Shown here piece by piece: positions 27,886-37,579 of a DNA stretch of 64,000 nt (position 1 is the first letter of the stretch; each line of letters opens with the position of its first letter). Origin of the DNA: Anditalea andensis (GTDB lineage Bacteria; Bacteroidota; Bacteroidia; Cytophagales; Cyclobacteriaceae); the NCBI RefSeq assembly GCF_000714815.1, contig NZ_JMIH01000014.1, positions 620,001-684,000 of the forward strand, given 5' to 3'. The translations under genes were made by a program, and so were the position numbers. Below the pieces are notes generated by a model, which was not told the origin of the DNA, ran no database searches, and saw nothing but the letters and a program-made list of their open reading frames with translations.

Positions 27886-30138
27886 ATGGATTACCTAGAA
27901 GGATTAAACCCTCCCCAAAGACAAGCTGTAGAACAAACCGAAGGACCTGTGATGATCATCGCCGGTGCAGGCTCAGGCAAAACACGGGTACTGATGTACC
28001 GTATCGCACATCTTATACATGCCAAAGGAGTGGATCCTTTTAATATCCTGTCCCTAACCTTTACCAATAAGGCTGCCTCTGAGATGAAACAAAGGATAGA
28101 ACGTGTCGTTGGTCTAGAGGCGCGCAATACATGGATGGGAACCTTCCACTCCACTTTTGCGAAAATACTCCGCGTAGAAGCAGATAAGCTAGGCTATCCT
28201 TCAAACTTTACCATCTACGATACAGATGACAGTAAATCGCTCATCCGGTCTGTAGTGAAAGAGATGAAGCTCGATGATAAGGTCTATAAACCTAATACAG
28301 TACTATCCCGAATATCGGGGGCCAAAAACAGATTAATAGGCTGGCAAACTTATCTGAATGACCCTTATATCAAAGCTGATGATGATGCCGCCATGAAACC
28401 CAAGGTAGGTGAAATATATAGAGTTTACCAGCAGCGACTATTCAAATCAGGAGCCATGGACTTTGACGACCTCCTTTTTAATACCAATGTCTTGTTCAGA
28501 GACCATCCCGACGCACTAAATAAGTACCAGCAACGGTTCAAATATGTCATGGTGGACGAGTTTCAGGATACCAACTTATCCCAATACCTGATCACCAAAA
28601 AACTGGCAGCAGTCCACCAAAACATCTGTGTGGTAGGTGACGATGCGCAGAGCATCTACGCCTTCCGGGGTGCGGATATACAGAACATATTAAATTTTGA
28701 AAAGGATTATCCGGATCTGTTTGTGGTAAAGCTGGAACAAAATTACCGATCTACAAAGACCATAGTAGAGGCGGCCAATTCTATCATTGCCAAAAACAAA
28801 GCACAGCTAAAAAAGGATGTCTGGACAGAAAATGTCACGGGAGATCTGATAGAACTCTTCAAAGCTGCCTCTGATAATGAAGAAGGAAGAATAGTGGCAA
28901 GCACTATTTTTGAAGAACGGAACAACAAGAAGCTCAACAACAGTGATTTTGCCATACTCTATCGGACCAACTCCCAGTCAAGGGCGATGGAAGAAGCTTT
29001 GAGAAAGATGAGTATACCTTACAAAATAGTAGGAGGATTATCTTTCTACCAAAGAAAGGAGATCAAGGACCTGATGGCATATATGCGGTTTGCGGTGAAT
29101 TCTGTGGATGAAGAAGCTTTCAAAAGGATCATCAATTATCCTAAAAGAGGTGTAGGTGACACATCTGTAGAGAAAATGATGATCGCTGCCTATGAACATG
29201 ATATCCCGCTATGGGAGGTGGTAAATAATTCTTCCAGTTTTCTAACAGGAAGAGCGGCTAATTCAGTACATGATTTTGCCACCATGATCAAAAGCTTTAA
29301 GGTCGAGATAGAGAGAAAAGATGCCTTTGAGTCAGCATCTACCATAGCCAAACAATCAGGATTGCTCAGAGAGCTCTATGAAGACAAAACCATAGAGGGT
29401 CTAAACCGCTATGAAAACGTCCAGGAACTCTTAAATGCAATTAAGGAATATGTAGATAATTCGGAGAATGAGGACAAAAGCCTTGGGGCTTTCCTACAGG
29501 AAATAGCATTACTTACAGATAATGATAGGGATAAAGACACTACTGATTCAGTGACCTTGATGACCATTCACTCTTCCAAAGGACTTGAATTCAAGCAGGT
29601 TTTTGTGGTTGGCTTGGAGGAAGATTTATTCCCCAGTCAAATGATGATGCAGAGCAGGGAAGATCTGGAGGAAGAAAGAAGGCTATTTTATGTAGCCACT
29701 ACCCGTGCCATGGACAAATTGTACCTAAGCTATGCATTAAGCCGATATCGTTATGGTCGCTTGCTTAATTGCGAACAGAGTAGGTTTCTGGAAGAAATAG
29801 ATCCTTTACATATCAAGGTGAACAAAAAAATGGCAACAGCCTTGGCCAACTCGTTTAGGAACAGCTATGCAGATGAAGGATCAGCCAGTTTTAAAGGGCT
29901 AAAAAAACCGGAACTGCGCACCGGTACGGCCAAATTGCATACCCCAAGTCCAGATTTCAAACCTTCTAATACCAATAACCTTCAGGAAGGCCAGAAAATA
30001 GAACATCCTAAGTTTGGATATGGGATGGTAAGCAAAATAGAAATCGAAGGAGCCAATAGAAAAGCAGTTATAAGTTTCGATAATTTTGGGGATAAGACAT
30101 TATTACTTAGCTTTGCAAAGCTCCGAATAGTGGAGTAA
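27886..30138 (+). CDS. UvrD/PcrA-type superfamily I DNA helicase
   Basis: An ATP-driven 3'-5' DNA helicase used in repair and in clearing proteins from DNA. Visible motifs are the Q-motif LNPPQRQAV, Walker A AGAGSGKT, motif II DEFQDTN, motif III GDDAQSIYAFRGA, motif IV QNYRST, motif V TIHSSKGLEF and motif VI ATTRAMDKLYL. The C-terminal KIEHPKFGYGMV segment is the Tudor-like end found in PcrA/UvrD. ATG 27886 (750 aa) is preferred over the upstream TTG at 27850. PcrA and UvrD cannot be separated from sequence alone. Confidence 0.95.
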   Translation: MDYLEGLNPPQRQAVEQTEGPVMIIAGAGSGKTRVLMYRIAHLIHAKGVDPFNILSLTFTNKAASEMKQRIERVVGLEARNTWMGTFHSTFAKILRVEADKLGYPSNFTIYDTDDSKSLIRSVVKEMKLDDKVYKPNTVLSRISGAKNRLIGWQTYLNDPYIKADDDAAMKPKVGEIYRVYQQRLFKSGAMDFDDLLFNTNVLFRDHPDALNKYQQRFKYVMVDEFQDTNLSQYLITKKLAAVHQNICVVGDDAQSIYAFRGADIQNILNFEKDYPDLFVVKLEQNYRSTKTIVEAANSIIAKNKAQLKKDVWTENVTGDLIELFKAASDNEEGRIVASTIFEERNNKKLNNSDFAILYRTNSQSRAMEEALRKMSIPYKIVGGLSFYQRKEIKDLMAYMRFAVNSVDEEAFKRIINYPKRGVGDTSVEKMMIAAYEHDIPLWEVVNNSSSFLTGRAANSVHDFATMIKSFKVEIERKDAFESASTIAKQSGLLRELYEDKTIEGLNRYENVQELLNAIKEYVDNSENEDKSLGAFLQEIALLTDNDRDKDTTDSVTLMTIHSSKGLEFKQVFVVGLEEDLFPSQMMMQSREDLEEERRLFYVATTRAMDKLYLSYALSRYRYGRLLNCEQSRFLEEIDPLHIKVNKKMATALANSFRNSYADEGSASFKGLKKPELRTGTAKLHTPSPDFKPSNTNNLQEGQKIEHPKFGYGMVSKIEIEGANRKAVISFDNFGDKTLLLSFAKLRIVE

Positions 30139-30253
30139 TTGATAATACCCCAACACAGACCGTGGGTCTGAAATATTAAATATTAAAGCTTCTCCTGATA
30201 TTGACTTATTTTTTGTAAATTAAGAGGTCAGTAATATAAAGAGGGGGAGCATT

Positions 30254-30949
30254 ATGGAAGATAATTTAAGGCATAATAATCCATTTATTTTGAAAGAATA
30301 CGGCAAGAACATCCAAAAACTGGTAGAGTATGTTCAGACAGTGCCAGATAAGGATAAGCGTACGGAATATGCTTATACCCTGGTGGACCTGATGAAACAA
30401 CTCAATCCCCAACTAAAGACAGAAAATGACCAAAAACTATGGGATGATCTGTTTATCATGTCCAACTTTGAGTTAGACGTAGAGGCCCCTTTCCCTATGC
30501 CTGAAAAAGAGCTTCTGGGCAAAAGGCCTAAAAGGCTTGGGTATCCTCAAGGGGAAGTTAAATTCAAACACTACGGCCGAAACATCGAAAAACTGATAGA
30601 AAAAGCGATAGAAATAGAAGATGATGAAGAGCAAGAAGTAGCCATCATCTATATAGGCCAACTGATGAGAAGTTTTCATTCTACTTGGAACAGGGACAAT
30701 TTTGATGATGCCATTATCCTAGACGATATCAAAATACTATCCAAAGGCAAACTTCATATTGATCTGGAAAAAGTAAAAGAAAATGGTCTTTTCGAAACCA
30801 GTACCAGAAGAGATTTTAAACCTACCTCACAGCCTTCGGACGAGCAAAAAAATACCTCCAATAACCGTAGAAACTATTCCAACAATAACGGAAATGGTAA
30901 CAACAAAAAAAGAAATTCAGGAGGAACTTACAAAAAACGCAGAAATTAA
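30254..30949 (+). CDS. DUF4290 family protein
   Basis: The 231-aa cytoplasmic protein is predicted to be mainly helical up to about residue 190. A low-complexity, Asn/Lys/Arg-rich tail (about 195-231) may bind nucleic acid or be disordered. The family is specific to Bacteroidota and has no known function. Its stop codon overlaps the murA start by one base (TAATG), so translation of the two is probably coupled. A purine-rich Shine-Dalgarno-like run (GAGGGGGAG, 30241-30249) precedes the start. Confidence 0.88.
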   Translation: MEDNLRHNNPFILKEYGKNIQKLVEYVQTVPDKDKRTEYAYTLVDLMKQLNPQLKTENDQKLWDDLFIMSNFELDVEAPFPMPEKELLGKRPKRLGYPQGEVKFKHYGRNIEKLIEKAIEIEDDEEQEVAIIYIGQLMRSFHSTWNRDNFDDAIILDDIKILSKGKLHIDLEKVKENGLFETSTRRDFKPTSQPSDEQKNTSNNRRNYSNNNGNGNNKKRNSGGTYKKRRN

Positions 30950-32256
30950 TGTCTTCATTTAGAGTAAAAGGAGGATTAAAACTGAAAGGTGAAATCACTC
31001 CGCAAGGTGCCAAAAACGAAGCACTCCAGATTTTATGTGCCGTATTGCTGACAGATGATCTGGTTACCATACATAACATACCTAACATACGTGATGCTAA
31101 TAAGCTAATAGAGCTCTTGGCTGATATGGGCGTCAAAGTCAATAAAATAGGACCAGACAGCTTTACTTTCCAGGCAGATGATGTAAATTTAAAGTACCTT
31201 GAAACTCCGGATTTTTTAAAAAAAGCTTCGGCATTAAGAGGTTCTGTTATGATACTAGGGCCACTCTTGGCCAGGTTCGGAACAGGTAGGCTTTCTAAGC
31301 CAGGAGGAGATAAAATAGGAAGAAGGAGGCTGGATACACACTTTTTTGGTTTTCAGAAACTTGGTGCCAAATTCGAATATGATGCGGCCCAGGAAATCTA
31401 TAAAATAGATGGACAAAACCTTAAAGGCGCTTACATGCTATTAGATGAGGCTTCTGTGACCGGTACTGCCAATATAGTAATGGCCGCATCTATGATAGAA
31501 GGCAAAACTACGATATACAATGCTGCCTGCGAACCTTACCTGCAGCAGCTCTGCGATATGCTGAACAGGATGGGTGCAAAAATTACAGGAATAGGCTCTA
31601 ACCTACTCCATATCGAAGGTGTAAAAAGCCTAAGCGGTACAGATCATAGGCTGCTTCCTGATATGATAGAAATTGGATCTTTCATTGGCCTAGCCGCAAT
31701 GACCCAATCCGAAATAACCATTAAAAATGCACAGATCGATAGATTGGGCATTATTCCTGATACTTTTCGAAGGATGGGTATTAAATTGGAATTTAGAGGT
31801 GATGACATTCATATACCTGCCCAGGACCTATATGAGATCGAGACTTTCATAGACGGTTCTATCCTGAACATATCAGATGCGATATGGCCCGGATTCACTC
31901 CAGATCTATTGAGCATTGTATTAGTAGTGGCTACCCAAGCAAAAGGTACCGTCTTGGTACACCAAAAAATGTTTGAAAGCCGTCTGTTTTTTGTAGACAA
32001 ACTTATCGATATGGGAGCACAGATCATCTTATGTGATCCACATAGAGCTACAGTTATAGGCCTCGAAAGAAAAAATAGATTGAGGGGGATAAGAATGACC
32101 TCCCCAGATATTAGGGCTGGTGTATCCCTGCTTATAGCGGCTCTTTCTGCAGAAGGCACATCTATTATTGATAACATAGAACAAATCGATAGAGGGTACC
32201 AGTACATCGACCAGCGGCTGAACGCACTGGGTGCTGATATCGTGAGACTGGACTAA
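30949..32256 (+). CDS. murA: UDP-N-acetylglucosamine 1-carboxyvinyltransferase (Asp-type)
   Basis: Transfers enolpyruvate from PEP to UDP-GlcNAc, the first committed step of peptidoglycan synthesis. The N-terminal KGEITPQGAKNEAL and the substrate loop LGPLLARFG are conserved, and the length of 435 aa is normal. The loop that normally carries the catalytic Cys reads PGGDKIGRR, so Asp121 replaces Cys115 of the E. coli enzyme. Enzymes with Asp here are known to be active and insensitive to fosfomycin, so this MurA is probably naturally resistant. It overlaps DUF4290 by one base and is followed by a terminator. Confidence 0.95.
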   Translation: MSSFRVKGGLKLKGEITPQGAKNEALQILCAVLLTDDLVTIHNIPNIRDANKLIELLADMGVKVNKIGPDSFTFQADDVNLKYLETPDFLKKASALRGSVMILGPLLARFGTGRLSKPGGDKIGRRRLDTHFFGFQKLGAKFEYDAAQEIYKIDGQNLKGAYMLLDEASVTGTANIVMAASMIEGKTTIYNAACEPYLQQLCDMLNRMGAKITGIGSNLLHIEGVKSLSGTDHRLLPDMIEIGSFIGLAAMTQSEITIKNAQIDRLGIIPDTFRRMGIKLEFRGDDIHIPAQDLYEIETFIDGSILNISDAIWPGFTPDLLSIVLVVATQAKGTVLVHQKMFESRLFFVDKLIDMGAQIILCDPHRATVIGLERKNRLRGIRMTSPDIRAGVSLLIAALSAEGTSIIDNIEQIDRGYQYIDQRLNALGADIVRLD

Positions 32257-32273
32257 GCGATCCTTATTTCAAC

Positions 32274-32310
32274 AAAGAGCCTCTGATCTGAGGCTCTTTT
32301 ATTTATTTTA
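32274..32310 (+). terminator. Intrinsic terminator of murA
   Basis: A perfect 10-bp stem (AAAGAGCCTC 32274-32283 with GAGGCTCTTT 32290-32299, 6-nt loop) is followed by a T-rich tract. It starts 18 bases after the murA stop codon. Confidence 0.9.
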
Positions 32311-32445
32311 CCATACAAACCCAATAGTTCTATAGCATTCTTAATATTCAAATAGAGCATTCCATTTAATGCAAATAAGTAGTGGAAATAAAATAGCCCT
32401 TTTCAGACATCAACCATTTTGAATATTTTTCATCTTGACCCTCCC

Positions 32446-32482
32446 TATCTTTGGGTAAAGCCTCTGATCCTTTTTATCTTTG
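32446..32482 (+). promoter_or_regulatory. Two tandem TAnnTTTG boxes before the alpha-amylase gene
   Basis: TATCTTTG occurs at 32446-32453 and again at 32475-32482. The first would place the transcript start near 32460, 27 nt before the ATG at 32487. The second has TTTG 21 bases upstream (32450-32453), but its start would fall on the ATG. The first is more likely to drive the gene. Confidence 0.4.
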
Positions 32483-32486
32483 GTCC

Positions 32487-34367
32487 ATGAATAAATCCCT
32501 CTTCTCTTTGTCAATGATAGGACTCATTATCTCTAGCATTGTCAGCTGTAATATTTCAAACCAAACCACAGAATCAGAACCCCAAATGGAGCAAGGACAC
32601 AAGATAGTAGTATATCAGGTTTTCACCCGATTATTTGGCAATACTAATACAAATAATAAACCCTGGGGCACTGCTGAGGAAAATGGCGTCGGAAAGTTCA
32701 GCGACTTTACCGACATCGCTTTACAGGAAATCAAAACCCTTGGTACTACCCACATATGGTATACAGGTGTACCGCACCATGCGGTCATCAGAGATTATAG
32801 TACCTATGGCATATCTCATGACGACCCTGATGTGGTAAAAGGAAGAGCGGGCTCACCCTATGCAGTGAAAGATTATTACAGTGTAAACCCTGATCTCGCA
32901 GATGATCCAGCCAAAAGGATGGAAGAGTTTGAAGCACTGATCCATCGTACCCACCGCAATGGCATGAAAGTCATCATCGATATAGTACCAAATCATGTAG
33001 CCAGAAAATATGAGGGGCTTAACAATCCGGAAGGAGTGCGCGATTTTGGCGCGGATGATGACACATCGGTAGCATATAAAAAAGATAATAATTTCTACTA
33101 TATCCCGGGCAAAGCATTTCAGGTACCGGAGCCATTAGGGGGATATATTCCACTTGGCGGCGATGCCCATCCCCTCGCAGATGGTAAATTTGAAGAATTT
33201 CCTGCCAAATGGACCGGAAATGGTTCCCGTGAAGCCCAACCTCATTTTCATGATTGGTATGAAACAGTAAAGATCAATTACGGAATTACTCCAGATGGGA
33301 AAAAAGATTTCACTGAACTTCCAGCCAATTTAGCGGATAAAGATTATAAGGCCCATTTCGACTTTTGGGCTGATAAAGATGTCCCCAATTCATGGGTGAA
33401 ATTTAGAGATATAGCCCTGTTTTGGACCAGTAAGGGTGTGGACGGATTCCGCTTTGATATGGCCGAAATGGTTCCCGTGGAATTTTGGAGTTATATGAAT
33501 GCTGCTATTAAAATGGCAAATCACGATGCTTTTTTATTAGCCGAGATTTATAATCCACAAGAATATCGAAATTATATCCGTCTTGGAAAAATGGACTATT
33601 TATATGATAAGGTAGAACTTTATGATACATTAAAAAACATCATGCAGGGAAGCGGCTCTACGGATAACCTGGTACAGATACAAGCAGGATTGTCTGACAT
33701 CAGCCAGCACATGCTCCATTTTCTAGAAAACCACGATGAGCAGCGTATAGCCAGTCCTGAATTTCTTGGTAATGCAGAACATGCTAAACCGGGAGCAGTC
33801 GTATCCGCTACTATAGACCAGGCACCTATGATGATATATTTTGGTCAAGAAGTGGGCGAACCAGGTGCAGAAAATGCCGGTTTTGGTGACCCTAGCAGAA
33901 CATCCATATTTGACTACATTGGAGTCCCCCATCACCAAAGGTGGATGAACAAAGGGGAATTTGATGGAGGACAACTTAAAAGTTCAGAAAAAGCATTACG
34001 GGATTTCTACAAAAGGCTTTTAAACTTTACCATATCCAGCCAAGCACTGACGGGTCAGTATGCAGAAATCCATACCTTTAACAGACAAAATACTGAATGG
34101 TACAATGACAAGGTATTTTCCTATGTCCGCTGGTCTGATGGCCAGAAGCTGATTATTGTGAGTAATTTTGACCATAATGATAGCTATGGATTTGAACTAC
34201 AGCTACCGGCCCATATTATAAAGGAATGGGGCATAGAAGATGGAGAACACCAAACGTCTGAAAAGCTCTATGGGCAGGTCAGTACTAAGCTTAAAGTGAA
34301 TTCTGAAAATGCCAAAGTAAGAATTGATCTGAAACCATTGGAAAGTTGGATTTTAGAAGTGAAGTGA
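32487..34367 (+). CDS. GH13 family alpha-amylase, lipoprotein
   Basis: Hydrolyses or rearranges alpha-glucan bonds. It has a lipoprotein signal with SIVSC (Cys21), so it is probably anchored in the outer membrane or periplasm. The four GH13 regions are all present: DIVPNH (region I), GFRFDMAEM with nucleophile Asp324 (II), LLAEIYNP with acid-base Glu353 (III), and ENHDEQR with Asp417 (IV). A C-terminal beta domain follows. The start at 32487 gives 626 aa; a TTG at 32451 in the same frame would precede the signal peptide and is not used. It is monocistronic, between two terminators. Confidence 0.93.
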   Translation: MNKSLFSLSMIGLIISSIVSCNISNQTTESEPQMEQGHKIVVYQVFTRLFGNTNTNNKPWGTAEENGVGKFSDFTDIALQEIKTLGTTHIWYTGVPHHAVIRDYSTYGISHDDPDVVKGRAGSPYAVKDYYSVNPDLADDPAKRMEEFEALIHRTHRNGMKVIIDIVPNHVARKYEGLNNPEGVRDFGADDDTSVAYKKDNNFYYIPGKAFQVPEPLGGYIPLGGDAHPLADGKFEEFPAKWTGNGSREAQPHFHDWYETVKINYGITPDGKKDFTELPANLADKDYKAHFDFWADKDVPNSWVKFRDIALFWTSKGVDGFRFDMAEMVPVEFWSYMNAAIKMANHDAFLLAEIYNPQEYRNYIRLGKMDYLYDKVELYDTLKNIMQGSGSTDNLVQIQAGLSDISQHMLHFLENHDEQRIASPEFLGNAEHAKPGAVVSATIDQAPMMIYFGQEVGEPGAENAGFGDPSRTSIFDYIGVPHHQRWMNKGEFDGGQLKSSEKALRDFYKRLLNFTISSQALTGQYAEIHTFNRQNTEWYNDKVFSYVRWSDGQKLIIVSNFDHNDSYGFELQLPAHIIKEWGIEDGEHQTSEKLYGQVSTKLKVNSENAKVRIDLKPLESWILEVK

Positions 34368-34414
34368 TACTTGCAGGCTAAAAATATGTCCCATATCAGG
34401 TGCTGCATAAGCTT

Positions 34415-34453
34415 ATAGAAAAAAGGGAAAGTAGGACTTTCTCTTTTTTCTAT
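34415..34453 (+). terminator. Intrinsic terminator of the alpha-amylase gene
   Basis: A stem of about 18 bp with one G-U pair and a 3-nt loop (34415-34432 with 34436-34453) whose 3' arm is T-rich. It lies about 50 bases downstream of the stop codon. Since the arms are A-rich and T-rich, it may work in both directions. Confidence 0.8.
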
Positions 34454-34681
34454 TCACCAGGCCACTAATGACCATGAAAGTCTGTATATAAATTTTTTTT
34501 CTTAACATTAAATTTAATCGTAGATTTTTTAGCAAATTACTCATCCATGACAATAGCATGTGGGTTTTATTAATGGAAACTGACCAACACACTACCTATA
34601 GAACCAATGTAGTTAAAATAATAAAATAATATTCCGCATATATATACGGTGAAAAACCTATATTAGATTAAAATATGTTCC
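34454..34681. other. Spacer before the lipoprotein gene at 34682
   Basis: The rest of the 314-base gap between the alpha-amylase and the next lipoprotein gene is AT-rich and shows no ORF, RNA gene or repeat. No clear promoter box was found. Confidence 0.5.
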
Positions 34682-35344
34682 ATGAAAAATATTTTCTGCG
34701 CCTTAATCTCATCAGTATTGCTCCTCCTAGCATCCTGTAATGATGCATCCAATGAGACCTCTGAAGTTAAATCTTTGCCACTTCAGGTAGCGGAGGCATA
34801 TGGTATAGGAAATTTTGAAGATATTAATGTTATAGAATATACATGGAACGTACAGCAGGACAGTGTGCGTGTAGGTGTAAGAGACTGGAAATGGAGACCT
34901 AAAGAGGTAGAAGTCTATTATAGTGGCCCTGATTCTACATTAACTTTTAACTATCCCTCTGAAACTGCTGATTTACAGACATTTGAGCACAGATTTATAA
35001 ATGATAAATATTGGCTACTTTTCCCTTTCCAGTTGGCTTGGGACACGGGATATGACTATGAAGAAGTATCAGACCAGGCAGCACCTATAAGCGGAGAGTC
35101 TACCACTAAACTGATCATACAGTATAATGAAGCGGATGGATTCACCCCCGGTGATGCTTATGACCTCTATCTTGACGGTGATCTTATGATTAAGGAGTGG
35201 GTATTCAGAAAAGGTGGGGCACCTGATGGCAGGGCATTTACTTGGGAAGATGTACAGGAATTTAAGGGGATTAAAATATCAACCTCCAGAACCAATGACA
35301 CAGGCAAGAAATTTATCTGGTTTACCAATATATCAGTAAATTAG
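34682..35344 (+). CDS. Hypothetical lipoprotein
   Basis: I do not recognise the family. The 220-aa product has a lipoprotein signal peptide (LLASC, Cys19). The mature part is rich in Trp and Tyr with alternating-polarity stretches (WNVQQDSVRVGVRDWKW), which suggests a beta-rich domain. No enzyme motif is visible. Its last four bases overlap the end of the convergent M23 peptidase gene. Confidence 0.75.
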   Translation: MKNIFCALISSVLLLLASCNDASNETSEVKSLPLQVAEAYGIGNFEDINVIEYTWNVQQDSVRVGVRDWKWRPKEVEVYYSGPDSTLTFNYPSETADLQTFEHRFINDKYWLLFPFQLAWDTGYDYEEVSDQAAPISGESTTKLIIQYNEADGFTPGDAYDLYLDGDLMIKEWVFRKGGAPDGRAFTWEDVQEFKGIKISTSRTNDTGKKFIWFTNISVN

Positions 35345-36648
35345 GGAACTTGCTTCCATAGATATCTTCCGGAAGCTAATCTTAATAGCTCCTGATCCCC
35401 ATAGTGGCCTATCCTTTCGGCTGCTTCATCAGCTACTGTACTTTCAAAAGTAAAGGCGCTTCCCCAATTTTCCCTTAGCTGGGCGTTTTCAGCAATGGTA
35501 ATGGATTCCAGGGCCGATTCTGCGGGTTCTATCAAAGTATGAAATATAAAAGCTTTTCTATTATCTGGGAGGCTTACCCTTACCCAATCTTTCGTTTTGC
35601 CATCTATTTCAAAAACAGTATGTCTGTCTAATGTACGGACTACATCAGATTTCGTAGAAGGTGCTATCCTTATATTGGCAGTATTTCCTTTAATTCTACC
35701 ATAGAATCCTATGTTCAGGCTATCTGCTAAATTTACGGCCTGTAAAGCGGCGGCTGAATTTAAGAAATGAAAAGGGTCAACAGCACCCCTACCGCCCCCA
35801 TATATACCAAAGTGCAGATGCGGGGCAGTAGTAATAGCGTTGCCTGTATTACCAACCAGGCCAAGTGTATCTCCAATTTCTACCCGTTGACCAGAACTAA
35901 CTAACTGACTATCTAGATGAGCATAGTAATAAGAATATCCTCCACCAGATACATTCACTACTTTACCTCCAAGTCTGTTCTCTCCCACTCGACTGACCCT
36001 GCCGGAGGTAACAGCTACTACAGGTGTGCCTCGTGGTGCAAAAACATCTATACCTTCATGTTTTCTTCTACCCCCATCTCTACCATCCCCCCAAAAGCTG
36101 GCGATATTGCGAGTGGTCTTATCTGGTAAAGGAAAGGCCAGAGAAGCATTATAAGTTATGGTCAAATTAAAGATACCCCCCCGAAACAGTTCGGGTTGGA
36201 TCCGTATAGCATTCACACCACTGCTTCGGACTGAGTAGGACATTTCATTACCTCCATCGGAAAAGTGCTTTCTGGTAAGTTCTCCATTCGCCCTTACTTC
36301 AAAAACATCCATAAAAAACTGGGCATCCGGCTGGGAGATAGGGGTTAAATTAATGGTAATATTCTGACCCTCACGAACATTAAACCTGAGCAACATCGCT
36401 TTTGGACTGGACCGGTCAAATGACCCCGTTTCCTGATAGGGCAGGTCCACCATGATAGAATCGCTCATGACAAGGTCTCCTGCTTCTATCCAATCTCTAA
36501 CCATGGCAGAATTCTGGAGGTTGGCAGAAGTCAGGTTTTGCCGATATTTTTCATAGGGACTGGCTGTGCCCAGTATACGATCTATCTGCGTAGTACCGTT
36601 ACAGGAAGCAAGAAAAATTATTATAAATAGGTTTATATATTGTTTCAT
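35341..36648 (-). CDS. M23 family metallopeptidase (LytM domain) with SH3-like domain, lipoprotein
   Basis: A zinc endopeptidase that probably cuts peptidoglycan cross-links. The signal peptide ends in FLASC (Cys16). A beta-rich N-terminal half (about 20-190) is followed by the LytM core: the zinc ligands in KHEGID (H-x3-D), and the HLHFG motif about 80 residues later. A bacterial SH3-type domain (about 310-375) follows, which in such proteins binds cell wall. All LytM zinc ligands are present, so it should be active rather than an EnvC-like activator. Confidence 0.9.
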   Translation of the reverse strand: MKQYINLFIIIFLASCNGTTQIDRILGTASPYEKYRQNLTSANLQNSAMVRDWIEAGDLVMSDSIMVDLPYQETGSFDRSSPKAMLLRFNVREGQNITINLTPISQPDAQFFMDVFEVRANGELTRKHFSDGGNEMSYSVRSSGVNAIRIQPELFRGGIFNLTITYNASLAFPLPDKTTRNIASFWGDGRDGGRRKHEGIDVFAPRGTPVVAVTSGRVSRVGENRLGGKVVNVSGGGYSYYYAHLDSQLVSSGQRVEIGDTLGLVGNTGNAITTAPHLHFGIYGGGRGAVDPFHFLNSAAALQAVNLADSLNIGFYGRIKGNTANIRIAPSTKSDVVRTLDRHTVFEIDGKTKDWVRVSLPDNRKAFIFHTLIEPAESALESITIAENAQLRENWGSAFTFESTVADEAAERIGHYGDQELLRLASGRYLWKQVP

Positions 36649-36987
36649 AATCTATCAATGATACTTTCTGAATTATGCCATTATCCAATCATTACATAAC
36701 ATAAAAGGAGGGCAAAGACATTCTAAATTTTATTTGTACAAATAATAACTATGATTTCCCGATAATCATTCTGAAAAATTCATACCAAAAAGTTAAAAAG
36801 TCCTAAAAGTATATTATATCAGCACAAATGGCTAAGACTTGACATAAAATTATTATACCTGTTTACATTTTACGCTTATAGCAGAGGGGCTAACAACCTC
36901 TTTCATATGAACTATATCTACCCATGTATATTACAAATCATGGTGAAGAAGCAAAAAGTAAACCTAGAATTATATTTTTATAAACCA
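36649..36987. other. Intergenic region with no recognised feature
   Basis: This stretch between the M23 peptidase start and the DJ-1 terminator is AT-rich. I see no ORF, RNA gene or repeat in it. It should hold the promoter of the M23 gene, but no full TTTG/TAnnTTTG pair was found. Confidence 0.5.
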
Positions 36988-37014
36988 CAAAAAAAGAGGG
37001 ACATGATCCCTCTT
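36988..37014 (-). terminator. Intrinsic terminator of the DJ-1/PfpI gene
   Basis: On the minus strand, an 8-bp stem AAGAGGGA/TCCCTCTT with a 5-nt loop (37014-36994) is followed by seven T residues. It begins 4 bases after the stop codon of the DJ-1 gene. Confidence 0.88.
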
Positions 37015-37018
37015 CCAT

Positions 37019-37579
37019 TTATACTGTTTTTTGGTCTTCATGAACACCTTCTCTGATCTCTTCTATCAGCTTCCTATTAAATGCAGGAAGGTCATCAGGT
37101 TTACGGGATGTCACCAGTCCAGAATCACATACGCATTCCTCATCTACCCAGTTTACACCGGCATTGACCAGGTCAGTTTTAATGGATGGCCATGAAGTCA
37201 TCTCCCTTCCTTCCAATGCTCCAGTTTCTATCAGTACTTGAGGACCATGACAGATGGCTCCTATGGGCTTACCACTCTCAAAGAATGATTTGATAAAAGC
37301 TACTGCATCCTTATCCATCCTTAATTTATCTGGATTGATTACTCCTCCAGGTACTACCAGCGCATGATAATCATCTGGATGAGCATCTTTTAAGGCTACA
37401 TCTATGTTAATGGGACTAGTCCAATCTCCGTTTTTCCACCCTTTGATCTCATCAGCTGGAGATATAACATGAACTGTAGCTCCTTCGTTTTCCAATGCTT
37501 CCTTTGGGCTTTTTAATTCGCTTTCTTCATACCCGGTATGGGTTAAAATCGCTATTTTCTTTCCTTCTAATCTAGACAT
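37019..37579 (-). CDS. DJ-1/PfpI family protein (type 1 glutamine amidotransferase-like)
   Basis: The 186-aa cytoplasmic protein carries the nucleophile-elbow motif GAICHGPQ (Cys110-His111) and an upstream Glu in EESE. Members of this family closest to PfpI are variously described as proteases, glyoxalases/deglycases or stress proteins. The C-H pair supports a hydrolase-type site, but the reaction is not determined by sequence. It is probably transcribed alone: a 14-bp hairpin lies upstream after dnaN, and a terminator follows the gene. Confidence 0.9.
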   Translation of the reverse strand: MSRLEGKKIAILTHTGYEESELKSPKEALENEGATVHVISPADEIKGWKNGDWTSPINIDVALKDAHPDDYHALVVPGGVINPDKLRMDKDAVAFIKSFFESGKPIGAICHGPQVLIETGALEGREMTSWPSIKTDLVNAGVNWVDEECVCDSGLVTSRKPDDLPAFNRKLIEEIREGVHEDQKTV

